DNA from: Dama dama
Lineage: Eukaryota > Chordata > Mammalia > Artiodactyla > Cervidae
Assembly (NCBI RefSeq): GCF_033118175.1
Contig: NC_083697.1
Location: 21,178,001-21,242,000 of the forward strand
Direction: 5' to 3'
Length of the DNA stretch: 64,000 nt
Both the position numbers and the translations under genes were made by a program. Of this stretch, positions 24,308 to 34,725 are shown one piece after another. Every line of letters starts with the position of its first letter. Position 1 is the first letter of the stretch. The notes under the pieces were generated by a model, which did no database searches, had not been told where the DNA came from, and was given only the letters and a program-made list of their open reading frames with translations.

Positions 24308-24783
24308 AGACAAAGTTCCGTAGTCAAAGCTATGGTTTTTCCAATAGTCATGTATGGATGTGAGAGCTGGACCATAAAGAATGCTGAGTGCCAAAAAACT
24401 GATGCTTTTGAACTGTGGTGTTGAATAAGACTCTTGAGAGTACCTTGTGGATGGCAAGGCAATCAAATCAGTCCATCCTAAAGGAAATCAATCCTGAATA
24501 TTCATTGGAAGGACTGATGCTGAAGCTGGAAACCCCAATACTTTGGCCACCTGATGCAAAGAACTGACTCATTAGAAAGACCCTGATGCTGGGAAAGATT
24601 GAAGGCAGGAGGAGAAGGGGATGACAGAAGACGAGGTGGTTGGATGGCATCACTGACTCCATCACTGACTCAATGGACGTGAGTTTGAGCAAGCTCTGGG
24701 AGATGGAGAAGGACAGGGAGGTATACTGCAGTCCATGGGGTCACAAAGAATTGGACAGGACTGAGCTACTGAACAACAATAAC
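24308..24783 (+). mobile_element. BovB LINE 3' end, nested in L1M
   Basis: Starts at the BovB segment AAAGCTATGGTTTTTCCAAT and ends GGACTGAGCTACTGAACAAC followed by an AACAA tail. The coding remnant includes the SILKEIN/EYSLEGL region in several frames. It is 5'-truncated at about 475 bp. I found no convincing TSD. Confidence 0.92.
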
Positions 24784-24943
24784 AAGGGGCAGGGAATGTA
24801 CAGGAAATATCTGTACTTTCTGCCCAATTTTGCCATAAATTTAAAACTACTTTAAAAAATAAAATGAATTAATAGAAATGAGTAAAAATGATGGATAATG
24901 TATCATTTCCAACTTTGAGGAACTTCCCATTAATGTAGTGAGA

Positions 24944-25055
24944 AGAGCACTGGTCTTGGAGTCAGCACCGTGCATTACTTACTTTCACCACTGTCTTGTG
25001 GGATCTTACATAAATCATTTAATCTCTCTGAGAAGTTTTCATCATCACCATCGTC
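24944..25055 (+). mobile_element. MIR SINE
   Basis: 'gcactggtcttggagtcagca', 'catttaatctctctgagaag' and 'tttcatcatca' in order match MIR in sense. Confidence 0.8.
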
Positions 25056-25080
25056 ATCATAATATCTATCATCATCACTT
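25036..25080. repeat. Imperfect (ATC)n simple repeat
   Basis: Interrupted CATCAT/CACCATCGTCATCAT units at the 3' side of the MIR. Confidence 0.8.
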
Positions 25081-25109
25081 TAATTCAATTCCTCTCATTT
25101 TTTCCCCCT

Positions 25110-25640
25110 AACTGGACAACTGAAGGTACGCCATTTACATGCTTCCCGCACTCAAATTCATCTCATACCCCACTGCCAGAGCAATTCTAAGCATCACTCT
25201 TCTGTTTAAATCCTTTAATAGCATCCCGTATCTTTGGTATCAGTGTAATCTCCGTAACACATTCTTAAAAGTCCTTTAGGATCTGGCCACTTCACTGATA
25301 GCTTTCCACCACTTTATGATGGTGCTCCAAACATCCCACATTTCTTCCTTACATATCATGGACCATGTCAAGCTCCTTTGCGTGCCTGAATCTGGCCACA
25401 TGTGCATTCCTTTGCTTGAAATGCCCCATTATACTTTTTCTTCAAACCCTCCTTTACCAAAAACACTCCCCAAAGGAGTTTTGAAAGACCTCTTTGATCC
25501 CCAGCAATCTGAATTACTTGGCCTCCTTTTGCCTCTAGGCAGAGGATTTATCACATTGTGTTTTCAAAATGTATTCTGGACTAATTCAGCTACCTGCCTT
25601 TTTGTCGCCTGCACCCAAATGCCTAATTGTAGCTGGAGAA
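25110..25640 (+). mobile_element. L2 LINE fragment
   Basis: L2 phrases in sense order: 'agagcaattctaagcatcac', 'taaatcctttaatagcatcc', 'cctttaggatctggcca', 'catgtgcattcctttgcttg' and 'tttcttcaaaccctcctttacc'. An open frame at 25316-25651 crosses it, but L2 in this region is largely 3' UTR or decayed, so I do not read it as a gene. Confidence 0.65.
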
Positions 25641-25969
25641 AAATCACATAACCAAGTCTATAGGTTTCCCATTGAGTTTCTTTCAACATAGTCTAGAAAT
25701 CCAAAAGCTCAATTACATTTCTCTAGATAGGTCATTTTTTCTCTGATAGTTTATATTAGTTTGGTGACAGCTATTAATTTTTAGATTGATACAAATGTAA
25801 TTTTGGTCTTTTTGCAGTGCTGAAATTTGCCACTTGATACTGGAATTCTTAAATACATATGGTTATGTTATGCATCATTTTCATGCATATTTCTTGCTTC
25901 CTGCTTTTTTTTTTTTTGCTGGTGACTTATTACTTGTTGTGTATTTTATATTTATTTTAGACTATGGGA

Positions 25970-27111
25970 ATGATGGCAAACAAAAAGCAAATTTGAGCGA
26001 TTTTCTTATTCAAGTTCAAAATGAGTGGTAAAGCAGTGGAGACAACTTGCAACATCAACACCACATTTGACCAGGAACTAGGAAATGGCAACCCAATCCA
26101 GTATTCTTGCCTGGAGAATCCCATGGACAAAGGAGCCTGGCAGGCTACAGTCCATGGGGTGGCAAAGAGTCGGACATGACTGAGCGACTTCACTTCACTT
26201 TCACTAATGAACGTATAGTGCAGTGATGGTTCAAGAAGTTTGCAAAGGAGACAAGAGCCTTGAAGATGTGGAGAGCAGTACTGGCCATCAGAGGTTGACA
26301 ATGACCAATTGAGAGCAATCATCAAAGGTGATCCTCTTAAAACTACACGAGAAGTTGTCAAAGAACTCAACATCGACAATTCTATGGTCATTCATCATTT
26401 GAAGCAAATTGGAAATGTGAAAAAGCTTGATAAGTGGGCACCTCATGAGCTGACCAGAATTTTTTTAAAAAATTGTCATTTTGAAATATCGTCATCTCTT
26501 GTTCTATGTAACAGCAATGAACCATTTCTGTATTGGACTGTGACGTGCACCAGAAAGTGGATTTTACAAGACAGCAGATGACCAGCTCCGTGGCTGGGCC
26601 AAGAAGAAGCTTCAAAGCACTTCCTGAGGCCAAACTTGAACCAAAAAAATGGTCATGGTCACTGTTGTCTGGTGGTCTGTTGTCAGCCTGGCTCACTTTC
26701 TGAATCCTGACAAAACCATTACATCTGGGAAGTATGCTCAGCAAACCAGTGAGATAGACAAAAACTGCAAAGCCTGCAGCCAGCATTGGTCAACAGAAAG
26801 GGCCCAGTTCTTCTCCACAGCAATGCCTGACCACATGCCACACAACTGACACTTCAAACGTTGAATGAATTGAGCTATGAAATTTTGCCTCATTGGCCAT
26901 ATTCACCTGACCTTTCACCAACCAACTACCACCTTTTTAAGCTTCTTGAAAACTTTTTGCAGGGAAAATAACTTCCACAACCAGTAGGATGCAGAAAGTG
27001 CTTTCCAAGTGTTTCATTGAATCCTGAAACATGGATTTTTATGCTACAGGAATAAACTTATTTTTCATTGGCAAAAAATGTGTTGATTGTAATGGTTCTT
27101 ATTTTGGTTAA
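25970..27111 (+). pseudogene. Mariner transposase pseudogene
   Basis: The start region is ATGATGGCAAACAAAAAGC and the stop TAA is at 27109-27111. A helix-turn-helix remnant (TTREVVKELNIDNSMVIHHL) sits at 26351-26410 in an 90-codon open frame. An early stop TGA at 25994-25996 reflects CGA to TGA. Family knowledge places the DD34D catalytic residues at VTC-D-EKW, LLH-D-NA and SPT-D-Y. Here they read T (26549-26551), S (26819-26821) and N (26924-26926), all with the original spacing between the second and third (34 residues). The reading frame is also broken by stops and by the Bov-A insertion. Confidence 0.92.
26079..26204 (+). mobile_element. Bov-A monomer SINE inserted in mariner
   Basis: A single Bov-A unit, AGGAAATGGCAACCCAATCC to GAGCGACTTCACTTCACTTT, separating two halves of the mariner HTH region. 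It dates the mariner as older than this SINE. The TSD is not clear. Confidence 0.92.
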
Positions 27112-27214
27112 TAAAGATGTGCTTGAGCCTAGTTATAATGATTTAAAATTCAAGGTCTGAAACTGCAATTACATTTGTATCAACCTAATACACATTTTTT
27201 TCTTCTATTCTAAT

Positions 27215-27617
27215 TAAAAAAAATTTTTTTTTAGGTTTGAAAACTTTCTAAGTGTTCTTTTACATTGGAGTGTAGTCAATCTATGATGTGTTAGCTTTAG
27301 ATATTCAGCAAAGTGATTCAGTTATGCATATACATGCATCTATTATTTTTCAAATTCTTTTGCCGTATAGATTATTAAGGAATATAGAGTAGGGGTCCCT
27401 GTTCTGTCCAGTAGGTCCTTGTTGATTATCTATTTTATATATTTAGTAGTGTGCATGTATTAATCTCAAATTCTTACTTTATTCCTCCCACCTTTCCTCT
27501 TTGGTAATCATAATTTGTTTTCTAAGTCTGTGAGTCTGTTTCTGTTTTCTAAATAACTTCATTTGTATAATTTTTTTATATTCCACATATAAGTGATATG
27601 ATATGATGTTTGTCTAT
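27215..27617 (-). mobile_element. L1 (L1MA/artiodactyl type) 3' UTR, antisense
   Basis: Antisense L1 3' UTR phrases in order: TTCAGCAAAGTGATTCAGTT, ATGCATATACATGCATC, TGTCCAGTAGGTCCTTGTTG, TTTCTAAGTCTGTGAGTCTG and CCACATATAAGTGATATGAT. It lies directly beside the mariner right end. Confidence 0.88.
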
Positions 27618-29590
27618 TGCAACTTCTTAAACTTCCTATATTCTTCTCACTAACCTCATACTTCATACAGCCTGTAGAGGACTTGAGACTCTTGTATTAA
27701 AAGCTAGTCCTTCACTTAGGCTTGAAATGAAATACACTTTCCGGTCTTGAGCTCAAGGACTTTATTCCTTCTTTTATTTTTAATAGTATATTTTCTTATC
27801 TATCTCTTCCAACAATTTGAATCCTTAGTGTGTAGATGCAATTTCTTTTGTCCCTGGAAATACTTTCAAAGAATAGCTAGGAAATTTAAATTTTTATATA
27901 TGATCAATGAGAATTCTTATAAGGACTTTAGGCATAGGCTAACATACTCAGAATTCAGTTTTGAAAAATCACTTTTATCTCAGGAGCTGAATTGTTTGTA
28001 TCAGATCAAAAGTGATGTAGGTTCATCAAATAGCAGTTTATTACAATGATTCAGGCTAAAAATGATGACCCATCAGTATGGAATTGAGATTCTTTGGCAT
28101 ATAGAGAGCAGCAGAAGCCATGATGTAGAGAAGATATGCTAAGGATAGGACAATGACAAGACATGTAGGACCATTTCATATGGGAAAATCAAAGAAGAGA
28201 AATTTGGAAAGCAAAGTGAGAAGGGGCAAATAAAAATAGGAGAGTATCTGATCAGGTGAGTAGATGTTACTGAATCCTAGAGAAGGTGTTTCAAGACCAA
28301 GAGATTGATAGGATCATATGGCTTCAAGTGAATGCACAAAACCCCAAAGGAAGCCATTTTACATAGAGAGGTGCTCAAAGACTAAATTCTTGAATACACC
28401 AGTATACAAAGTGCAGGAATATGTGGAATGCCAGCATCTTTCAGGGATGTCAACTTGTTGAATATCAACTCTACGTTGAGTTGTAGGTGGACACATTTAC
28501 AAAAGAAAGATAAGATAGTCAACATTATCTGGGTTTTCTGAGAATAAATGTGATACTAGATGTAGAAATTACTTGTTATGATTATTATAGGTCTTTTGCA
28601 CACTTGGTTTTATAAAGCTGATCAGTATTAGTTCTCTCAGGGGGAGAACACTTCATTCTCTAAGAAATATCTTTTTTTTTTTAATTTTATGATCTACTAA
28701 ATTGCCCCTAAGGCAAATGAATCTTTTTTTTTTTTTTTTAATTATGGAGAGACTGTGAATTCTAAAAACAAATGGACCACTTCATGAGTTATATGCTTAA
28801 ATAATGGCTGTTGGTTTGAAATAAAGAACATGAGAGTTAGTTTTGGCCTTACTCAAAAATGAAAAAAATAATCATATAACAACATGGTTGTGATGTGAAT
28901 ATTTAAGAATAAATATGCCTAAGACGATTCTTCAGTGATAAATAATTTACACTAAAATTCTCTCTATCTGTAGGGAGAATAGCTAAATAAATTCAGTGTC
29001 TGGGTTGCTAATGATCACTTAATGGGCAGAGACTCTCCCAGCTAACTGTTTCATATATATTTGGTGGCTATAGTGCAGGATTAGGGTATCTTTTAGCATG
29101 GTGACTTAATGCTATGTCTGAATGGTCAGGATTGGTAGCAAATGCTACTAAACTCGTACATCTATGGTTTATGTGTAGTTAGAGCAATGCCAACCAGATG
29201 CCCCAGAGATTCTTGAGCCAAGCAAGTTACAGGACAAAAAGCTGAGGCCAAAAAAATTTGAAAGACATCAGAGGGGCCCTTGAGGAAGTCACTCCAGTTT
29301 CATAAGCACTGATGTTTCAGCATGAACATTTCTAAAATGTACATTTCCTAGGCCATTTGGAGCAAATACAAAGACATGGTAGGTTTCAAAACCTCATTCA
29401 AAGGGGAGAAAAGACATTTTGCCAATTACATCAAATTTTTACTGGTTTTGCACAGCTCTAATTTAGGCCAGCTGAATGTAACACCACGCTAATCCCATAC
29501 ACCCACTATATTAAAGTCACTGGATAAAATAATTGCTTCTAAAATACATTAATATAAATGACCAATTTAGCAAACAGCTGAATACCATAT
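27618..29590. other. AT-rich single-copy DNA with T-runs
   Basis: A 100-codon open frame at 27747-28049 has no recognisable domain. T-runs at 28672-28682 and 28725-28739 may mark decayed antisense retroposon tails. No gene recognised. Confidence 0.4.
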
Positions 29591-29615
29591 TTCTTTTTTT
29601 TTTTTCCTTCTACAG

Positions 29616-29752
29616 TAAGGGTTGCTTTACCACAAACATCTTGGAAGAACACGGGTTCTCCCATCTGCTACAAATTAATGTGAATCAGATCCTAGTAGTC
29701 ATATTGCCTTTTGTCTATTCTGGGTGCATAAAACATACAAGCCGAAGTGAAG
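29616..29752 (+). other. Exon-like segment (splice-site pair)
   Basis: A strong polypyrimidine tract (29591-29610) ends in CTACAG with AG at 29614-29615. A donor-like AAG|GTAAAT follows at 29751-29757. The 137-nt interval stays open in one frame (part of the open stretch 29533-29760). I do not recognise the peptide. It could be an lncRNA exon or chance; the T-tract could also be a decayed retroposon tail. Confidence 0.2.
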
Positions 29753-29759
29753 GTAAATA

Positions 29760-30340
29760 AGACGCCCTGCCATTCACTGTATGCTAAGAAGCTCACTCTG
29801 TTAAATAGACTGCAGTGCACCCTGGGAAATGTTGGATCAGTGCCTGCGGTTCTATTTGTTCAAGTAGCTCATCTTGAAAGCATGCCCAACCTCAGCTGTA
29901 GACTTGGAAGATACAAAACAAGCAGTTTGGATTTTCCAAGTCATCAGTCCCTGCAAAGGCAGGAAGGAGTCCAGTAATGACAAAGAATCCTCTAATTCTT
30001 AAGTAACCAACCTCCACAAGATGGGGATCATGGGAAGAAACAGCTTCTTCTGCAAGCTCGTGTGTGTGTGTGTGCACGTGTGTGTGTGTTGTCATCTCCA
30101 TAAGGGTGACTGAAAAGTGCTATCATTTCCAACATCTGTGCTGATTGCTGCTGCTCCAACACAAGCTTTCAGGTTTTGTGTCACAGCTGCGGTGAAGCTG
30201 GCAACTGGCATCGCAGGAGATCCCCCCTCCTGTGTACTGCATAAAGCTTCCAGTACCACTGTTAAGAGTTCAAAGCCTTTCACAAAACCAATTCTTTGCA
30301 GGCAATGCCATAATATATTCAAACAGGTTTAACAATGACC
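29760..30340. other. Repeat-free, mixed-composition block with GT tract
   Basis: More balanced composition than the surrounding DNA, with CpGs near 30191 and 30212 and E-boxes. Open frames on both strands (30092-30332) are short and lack family resemblance. It may be conserved noncoding DNA. Confidence 0.25.
30059..30091. repeat. Interrupted (GT)n microsatellite
   Basis: Two GT runs separated by GCAC: GTGTGTGTGTGTG, GCACG, TGTGTGTGTGTGTT. Confidence 0.93.
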
Positions 30341-30966
30341 GAAAATCTGGTCCATGCTGCATGGAAGTATGGTGACCTCTGAAATAAAAGCAACCAAACA
30401 CACATGCACAAAAATCGTTGTTTTGCAGACTAATGTAAACTGAGGTAATATGCCAAGAAATATTTATTTGGTGGGGTTTATATCTATGCTTGGAAACAGT
30501 AATGGAGATTTGTTAGGTATAAATATTCTACATCAAAACATATTAATTTTAGGAACATTTCCACCACCATTTGGTGGAAATAGGAAGTTCTATATTTATA
30601 AGATTTCACAGATGTAACTTGAATCTGGAATTAGTAAGAAAAAAAATAAACTTGTCCTACTGTGTATTAAAGCATATGTCACACACATGTTAAATTATTT
30701 TAAAATAGATGCTTGAACAAAGGATATTAATGATTTTTAGGTGTGTTTTGAGAAAATATTTTTAAAAATTGGCAGAATAAAAAATATTTTATTCTGTGTG
30801 TGGACTGTATTCAAATTATTATTGAACTTGAACCCAGAAACAAACACAATTTCTCTATTTTTTTTTACTCTTCCCTTATTTAAGAAATACATTAGAATTT
30901 GCATAAAATGAATAAGAAAATTTCCGGATACACCAAAGAAAAAAGTTTTACAATTATGCTATTCGG
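30341..30966. other. AT-rich single-copy DNA, no gene seen
   Basis: No gene or named repeat recognised. Confidence 0.4.
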
Positions 30967-31171
30967 TTTAGCTCAGTCGCTCAGTTGTGTCTGACTCTTT
31001 GCAACCCCAAGGACTGTAGCATGCCAGGCTTCCTTGTCCATCACCAACTTGCTGGAGCTTACTCAAACTCATGTCCATCAAGTCGAGGATGCCATCCAAC
31101 CATCTCATCCTCTGTCATCCTTTTCTCCTCCTGCCTTCGGTCTTTCCCAGCATCAGGGTCTTTTCCAATGC
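30967..31171 (-). mobile_element. BovB 3' end, antisense, truncated
   Basis: Antisense BovB 3' end: AGCTCAGTCGCTCAGTTGTG, GGAGCTTACTCAAACTCATG, and TTTCCCAGCATCAGGGTCTT before similarity stops at about 31171. About 205 bp of the 3' end is kept. Confidence 0.93.
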
Positions 31172-32318
31172 TGTTAGCCAATTCCAATTATGTACACTGA
31201 CTCTCAATGCAAAGTATTTTGTAACATGGTGATAAGTTTTTAAGAGAAATCAAACATATATCTGGCCCTCAAGCAGTTTTAAGTCACGATGTTGTAGAAG
31301 ATAAGCACATCATTTATTATGTAAGAAAAGATTACAATTTTGAGGATGGCCAATTTAGTTTTTTTTTAAAAGATTATAGACTTTACAGTCATAATTACCA
31401 TGGCCAAATCACATTCTGTGATTATCAGCTATGTAATTGTAGGAAAGTTATTAGGCATTTATCATGAAGAGAATAGCCCTTTTTCTGGTTTTATGTCAAT
31501 GCTCTTCTTGTAATGTACAATAGACAGTCTTGCAGTCTTAGAAAACTTGTGTCTCTAGTCATTGGGGAGGGTGCATGATCTAACTGGGGCCAAAAAGAAT
31601 GATTTCCTGATATTTTTTCTAAATTTAATGGATAAGATTCTTTTTTTATAGGCAAGACTCCATAAGGATTAGAATCATAGCCACTTACAAATATTAGTTG
31701 CAAACTAATAGGGATATCTATCATGAAAAAATAAGCCAGTATTTAGAAAGAAAAAGAAACAAGAAAGGATTCTGACAGTGTGTAGGTCCCTGGTTAAAGT
31801 TATTTCTAAGCTAACAATAATTTTCTTCAGCCTTTCACAAACTTTAACAACGTGACCAATTGAGTAACTTTTTTTCCAAGTAAACCTGTTTGAGCTGTTT
31901 CTATCACATCTGCTCAAAGGATTTCGACTAATACAGGCAAATGACTTATACATCTTGATTATAATAGGTTGTGTTTTAGTTTTTAATATTAGTTGAATAA
32001 AACACACACATTTTTTAACCTGAAAAAAATCCACTGGAAGAGAAAAAGACAAAACACATAATTCCCAAATAGCTGTTGTGAAACAATAAAATTCACTAGG
32101 ATAAACAGAATCCATGTATCAAAATAGAGAGTATAATGAAGAAATAGAGCAAGAACAAAAGTCAGAAATTATCTAACAAGATGGTATGGTAAGACTAAAC
32201 ATAAGCATTTTAACATAAATATTAAACAACAAAAAAATCTAACAGAAAAAAACTTAATTTGGGTGAAAAATATCAAAATCCCTCTAGTATATTGTTTATA
32301 TTAAAGTCATCATCATCT
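31172..32318. other. AT-rich DNA with a faint MIR
   Basis: At 31395-31470 'attatcagctatgtaattgtaggaaagttatt' in pieces resembles the MIR core in sense, at low confidence. A 136-codon frame on the minus strand (31705-32115) shows no domain I know and is AT-rich; I do not call it a gene. Confidence 0.4.
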
Positions 32319-32332
32319 AATGTATAAATATA

Positions 32333-32441
32333 CATGAGTTTGAGTAAACTCTGGGAGTTGGTGATGGACAGGAAGGCCTGGAGTGCTGCGATTCATGGGG
32401 CCACAAAGAGTCGGACACGACTGAGTGACTGAACTGAACTG
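32333..32441 (+). mobile_element. BovB 3' end with TSD
   Basis: A 109-bp BovB 3' end (CATGAGTTTGAGTAAACTCT to GTGACTGAACTGAACTG). It is bracketed by AATGTATAAATATA (32319-32332) and AATGTATAAAATATA (32442-32456), a TSD of about 14 bp differing by one A. It is an extreme 5' truncation. Confidence 0.95.
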
Positions 32442-32456
32442 AATGTATAAAATATA

Positions 32457-32844
32457 AATGATTAAAATACATGCATTTACCTCTATAATGACATGTATGT
32501 TTATTGAATGGCCTAAAAACTAGAAAATTTCTTTCCAAAGAGAATTTTTATGTTGCTTATGAAAACTGGAAAATAATACCATTAATATGTCAGAAACTTA
32601 AATTTCTGTAAGAAAAGAGGAGATTGAGGACAGTATCTTAAATCTTGTCTGAGAAGCAAGCACACATTTTCATAGTGTGAACCTACTAGAACTTTCAGAG
32701 TAGTAAGCAGCAATTTTGTGCTGAGGTAGTTGAAGGACATTCAAAAATGTTCAAGGATTCACAAAATACTACTACACACAACCTTCTTGAAAAAGTAGGC
32801 CAGAAAAGACATGAATTATAATAAAGAAAGCAAAGAAGAGGAAC
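32457..32844. other. Single-copy DNA, no gene seen
   Basis: No gene or named repeat recognised. Confidence 0.4.
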
Positions 32845-33290
32845 GTAGTGGTGTCCCAAGAGAGTAGTACCTCAACACTTGTTATCTAGTCCATGCTCCT
32901 ACCAACTGGCTGCATGACAGGGCAATAAATCAAGAGACTAGATTTGGGGGCAAGGAATAGTGATTTAATTCCAGAAGCCAGAGGACAGAGAAGAAGGCAA
33001 CCTAGTGTACTGTCCTAAAGAACCATCTTACCCAAGTTAGACCTCAGGCTTCTTTTAAACTAAAAAGGGGAGGGTGTGCCAGCAAGAACCTGGAGGGGAT
33101 GTGATTACCCTGGTTTGTGGAGGTTTGTTCAAGATATACAGGATGCCCACCCCCCCATCTAGCCATCACCCGCTGCAGCCACCCCGAAAGGCCGCCCCCT
33201 GAGGAGACTCAGGAGGACAAAGCATAGGACCCGGGCCCCCGGATAGCTGAGGTGCTCGTTGCAGGAATGTCAGCGAGCCCAGACTATGTG
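32845..33290 (-). mobile_element. Probable old solitary LTR
   Basis: Read on the minus strand, a GC-rich CpG-containing U3-like part (33290 to about 33130) is followed by a TATA-like TTTAAAAG (about 33060), a GGAATTAAATCAC polyadenylation-like signal (about 32970) and a terminal U5-like part ending near GGGACACCAC. That order fits an endogenous retrovirus LTR without internal genes. I cannot name the family, and no TSD was found. It could instead be an unrelated GC-rich segment. Confidence 0.4.
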
Positions 33291-33340
33291 GCTTTCTTTT
33301 TTCTTTTTGAAGAGATGAATCTGTAGACATGCCACCTGCA

Positions 33341-33438
33341 TTGTAAGATTTTATTTTTAATCTGTAGAATGTTGTGCTAGTTTCAGGTGTACCACAGCAA
33401 AGTAAAAGAGTTGTACCTAAAAAAAAAAAAAAAAAGAT
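33341..33438 (-). mobile_element. Short L1 3' UTR remnant / A-run
   Basis: 'gttgtgctagtttcaggtgtaccacagcaaagt' in pieces is diverged antisense L1 3' UTR. It is followed by an A-run at 33420-33436. Confidence 0.5.
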
Positions 33439-33699
33439 AGTCCTTTAAATAACCAGGAAGACAAGTATTATTCTCTGTTTGGCAACTTTTTATCTCTATA
33501 TGAATGAAAAGTACTACCCCTTTAAAGGTCAAGCCTGGGCAGCAGAACCTTGAGAAAGGGCGATTATGTTTATTTTAAGCCATAGGCAACATTCCTTTAC
33601 AAAGGTGTAGAGCCAGCCTGCAAAGCACAGGCAATCAAGTACAAAGTTTAGAGCTGAAGAATAGATCCAGTGTGGATCAGGTTTATTCTCTGTTACAAG

Positions 33700-33819
33700 A
33701 AAAGAAAGAAAGTATAGTCGATTGGTCATCTCCCACTCTTTGCAACCCCATGAACTGTAGCATACCACATTCTTCCATCCATGGGATTTTCCAGGCAATA
33801 ATATTGGAGTGGGTTACCA
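33700..33819 (-). mobile_element. Bov-tA/Bov-A SINE, antisense, with TSD
   Basis: A short Bov-A body in antisense (CCCACTCTTTGCAACCCCAT, then GGGATTTTCCAGGCAATAAT). A perfect 13-bp TSD, TCTCTGTTACAAG, lies at 33687-33699 and 33820-33832. Confidence 0.95.
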
Positions 33820-34082
33820 TCTCTGTTACAAGCTCATAGCAATTCTTCTTTCTCTGCAACAGACACAGACAAGGTATTCTGAGAGTCTTCTCTATGTTTT
33901 GTAATTCTAACTCCTTTGGTCATATGATAGTTACCTGACTCAATTTAAACATACTGTAACATTTGAATTGGAGCTATCAAAAGAAAGACTGGAGCCCTCT
34001 CTGGCAGCCAAAGTCCCTAAATAGGCCCAGATTTTCTTTAAAATTAAGTCTTATAGTAAGGTAATTTATTACTTTCTTTATT

Positions 34083-34718
34083 CATGGCAAATAGATGGGG
34101 AAACAGTGGCTGACTTTATTTTTTTGGATTCCAAAATCACTGCAGATGGTGATTGCAGCCATGAAATTAAAAAACACTTACTCCTTGGAAGGAAAGTTAT
34201 GGCAAACCTAGACAGCGTATTAAAAAGCAGAGGCATGACTTTGTCAACACAACAAAGGTCCGTCTAGTCAAGGTTATGGTTTTACCAGTAGTCATGTATG
34301 GATGTGAGAGCTGGACTATTAAGAGAGCTGAGCGCCAAAGAACTGATGCTTTTGAACTGTGGTGTTGGAGAAGACTCTTGAGAGTCCCTTGGACTGCAAG
34401 GAGATCCAACCAGTCCATCCTAAAGGCAATCAGTCCTGAATATTCATTGGAAGGACTGATGTTGAAGCTGAAACTCCAATATTTTGGCCACCTGATGTGA
34501 AGAGCTGACTCATTCGAAAGGACCCTGATATTGGGAAGGATTGAAGGCAGGAGGAGAAGGGGACGACAGAAGATGAGACAGCTGGGTGGCATCACGGACT
34601 CAATGGACATGTGTTTGGGTGGACTCCGGGAGTTGTTGATGGACAGAGAGGCCTGGCGTGCTGCAGTCCATGGGGTCGCAAAGAGTCGGACACGACTGAG
34701 TGACTGAACTGAACTGAA
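34083..34718 (+). mobile_element. BovB LINE 3' part
   Basis: Starts in the coding region downstream of the RT catalytic motif (ATGGCAAATAGATGGGGAAA) and runs to the 3' end GAGTGACTGAACTGAACTG. CTTTATT at 34076-34082 and 34719-34725 is a 7-bp TSD. A 74-codon frame at 34276-34500 encodes the C-terminal VMYGCESWT…WRRLLRVPWTARRSNQSIL region. The remaining frame is interrupted. Confidence 0.95.
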
Positions 34719-34725
34719 CTTTATT

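Larger units (their letters stand above)
23410..24866 (+). mobile_element. Old L1 (L1M-type) 3' part, hosting BovB
   Basis: In sense, decayed ORF2 sequence (ATGGGCCAAAGACCTCCAAC, then a relic of the 'rmlytwtc' C-terminal zone near 23770-23900) runs into the L1M 3' UTR (AAAACAGTCAGTGGTTGCTG; ATAGAATGTACAATATCAAA; GGACTTTGGGTGTTAATGAG). It is interrupted by a BovB at 24308-24783 and resumes as GGGGCAGGGAATGTACAGG to an AATAAAATGAATT-like end. No intact frame remains. Confidence 0.85.
25781..27188 (+). mobile_element. Full-length Hsmar1-like mariner with SINE insertion
   Basis: Terminal inverted repeats begin TTAGATTGATACAAATGTAA (25781) and, on the opposite strand at 27188, TTAGGTTGATACAAATGTAA; the first 22 positions differ at one site. 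Removing the SINE at 26079-26204 leaves about 1282 bp, the usual mariner length. The right flank carries TA, the expected target; the left flank has decayed. It is a cut-and-paste DNA transposon of the Tc1/mariner superfamily, long inactive. Confidence 0.93.

Noticed and set aside
25316..25651. A 111-codon plus-strand frame
   Set aside because: It lies in decayed L2 sequence and shows no conserved protein motif.
25757..25767. TTAGTTTGGTG as an alternative mariner left end
   Set aside because: The 25781 start pairs with the right TIR and gives the correct element length; the upstream phrase does not extend.
26388..26786. A 132-codon minus-strand open frame over the mariner
   Set aside because: Antisense shadow of the transposase pseudogene.
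31705..32115. A 136-codon minus-strand open frame
   Set aside because: AT-rich, no domain, no splice or promoter context; likely chance.
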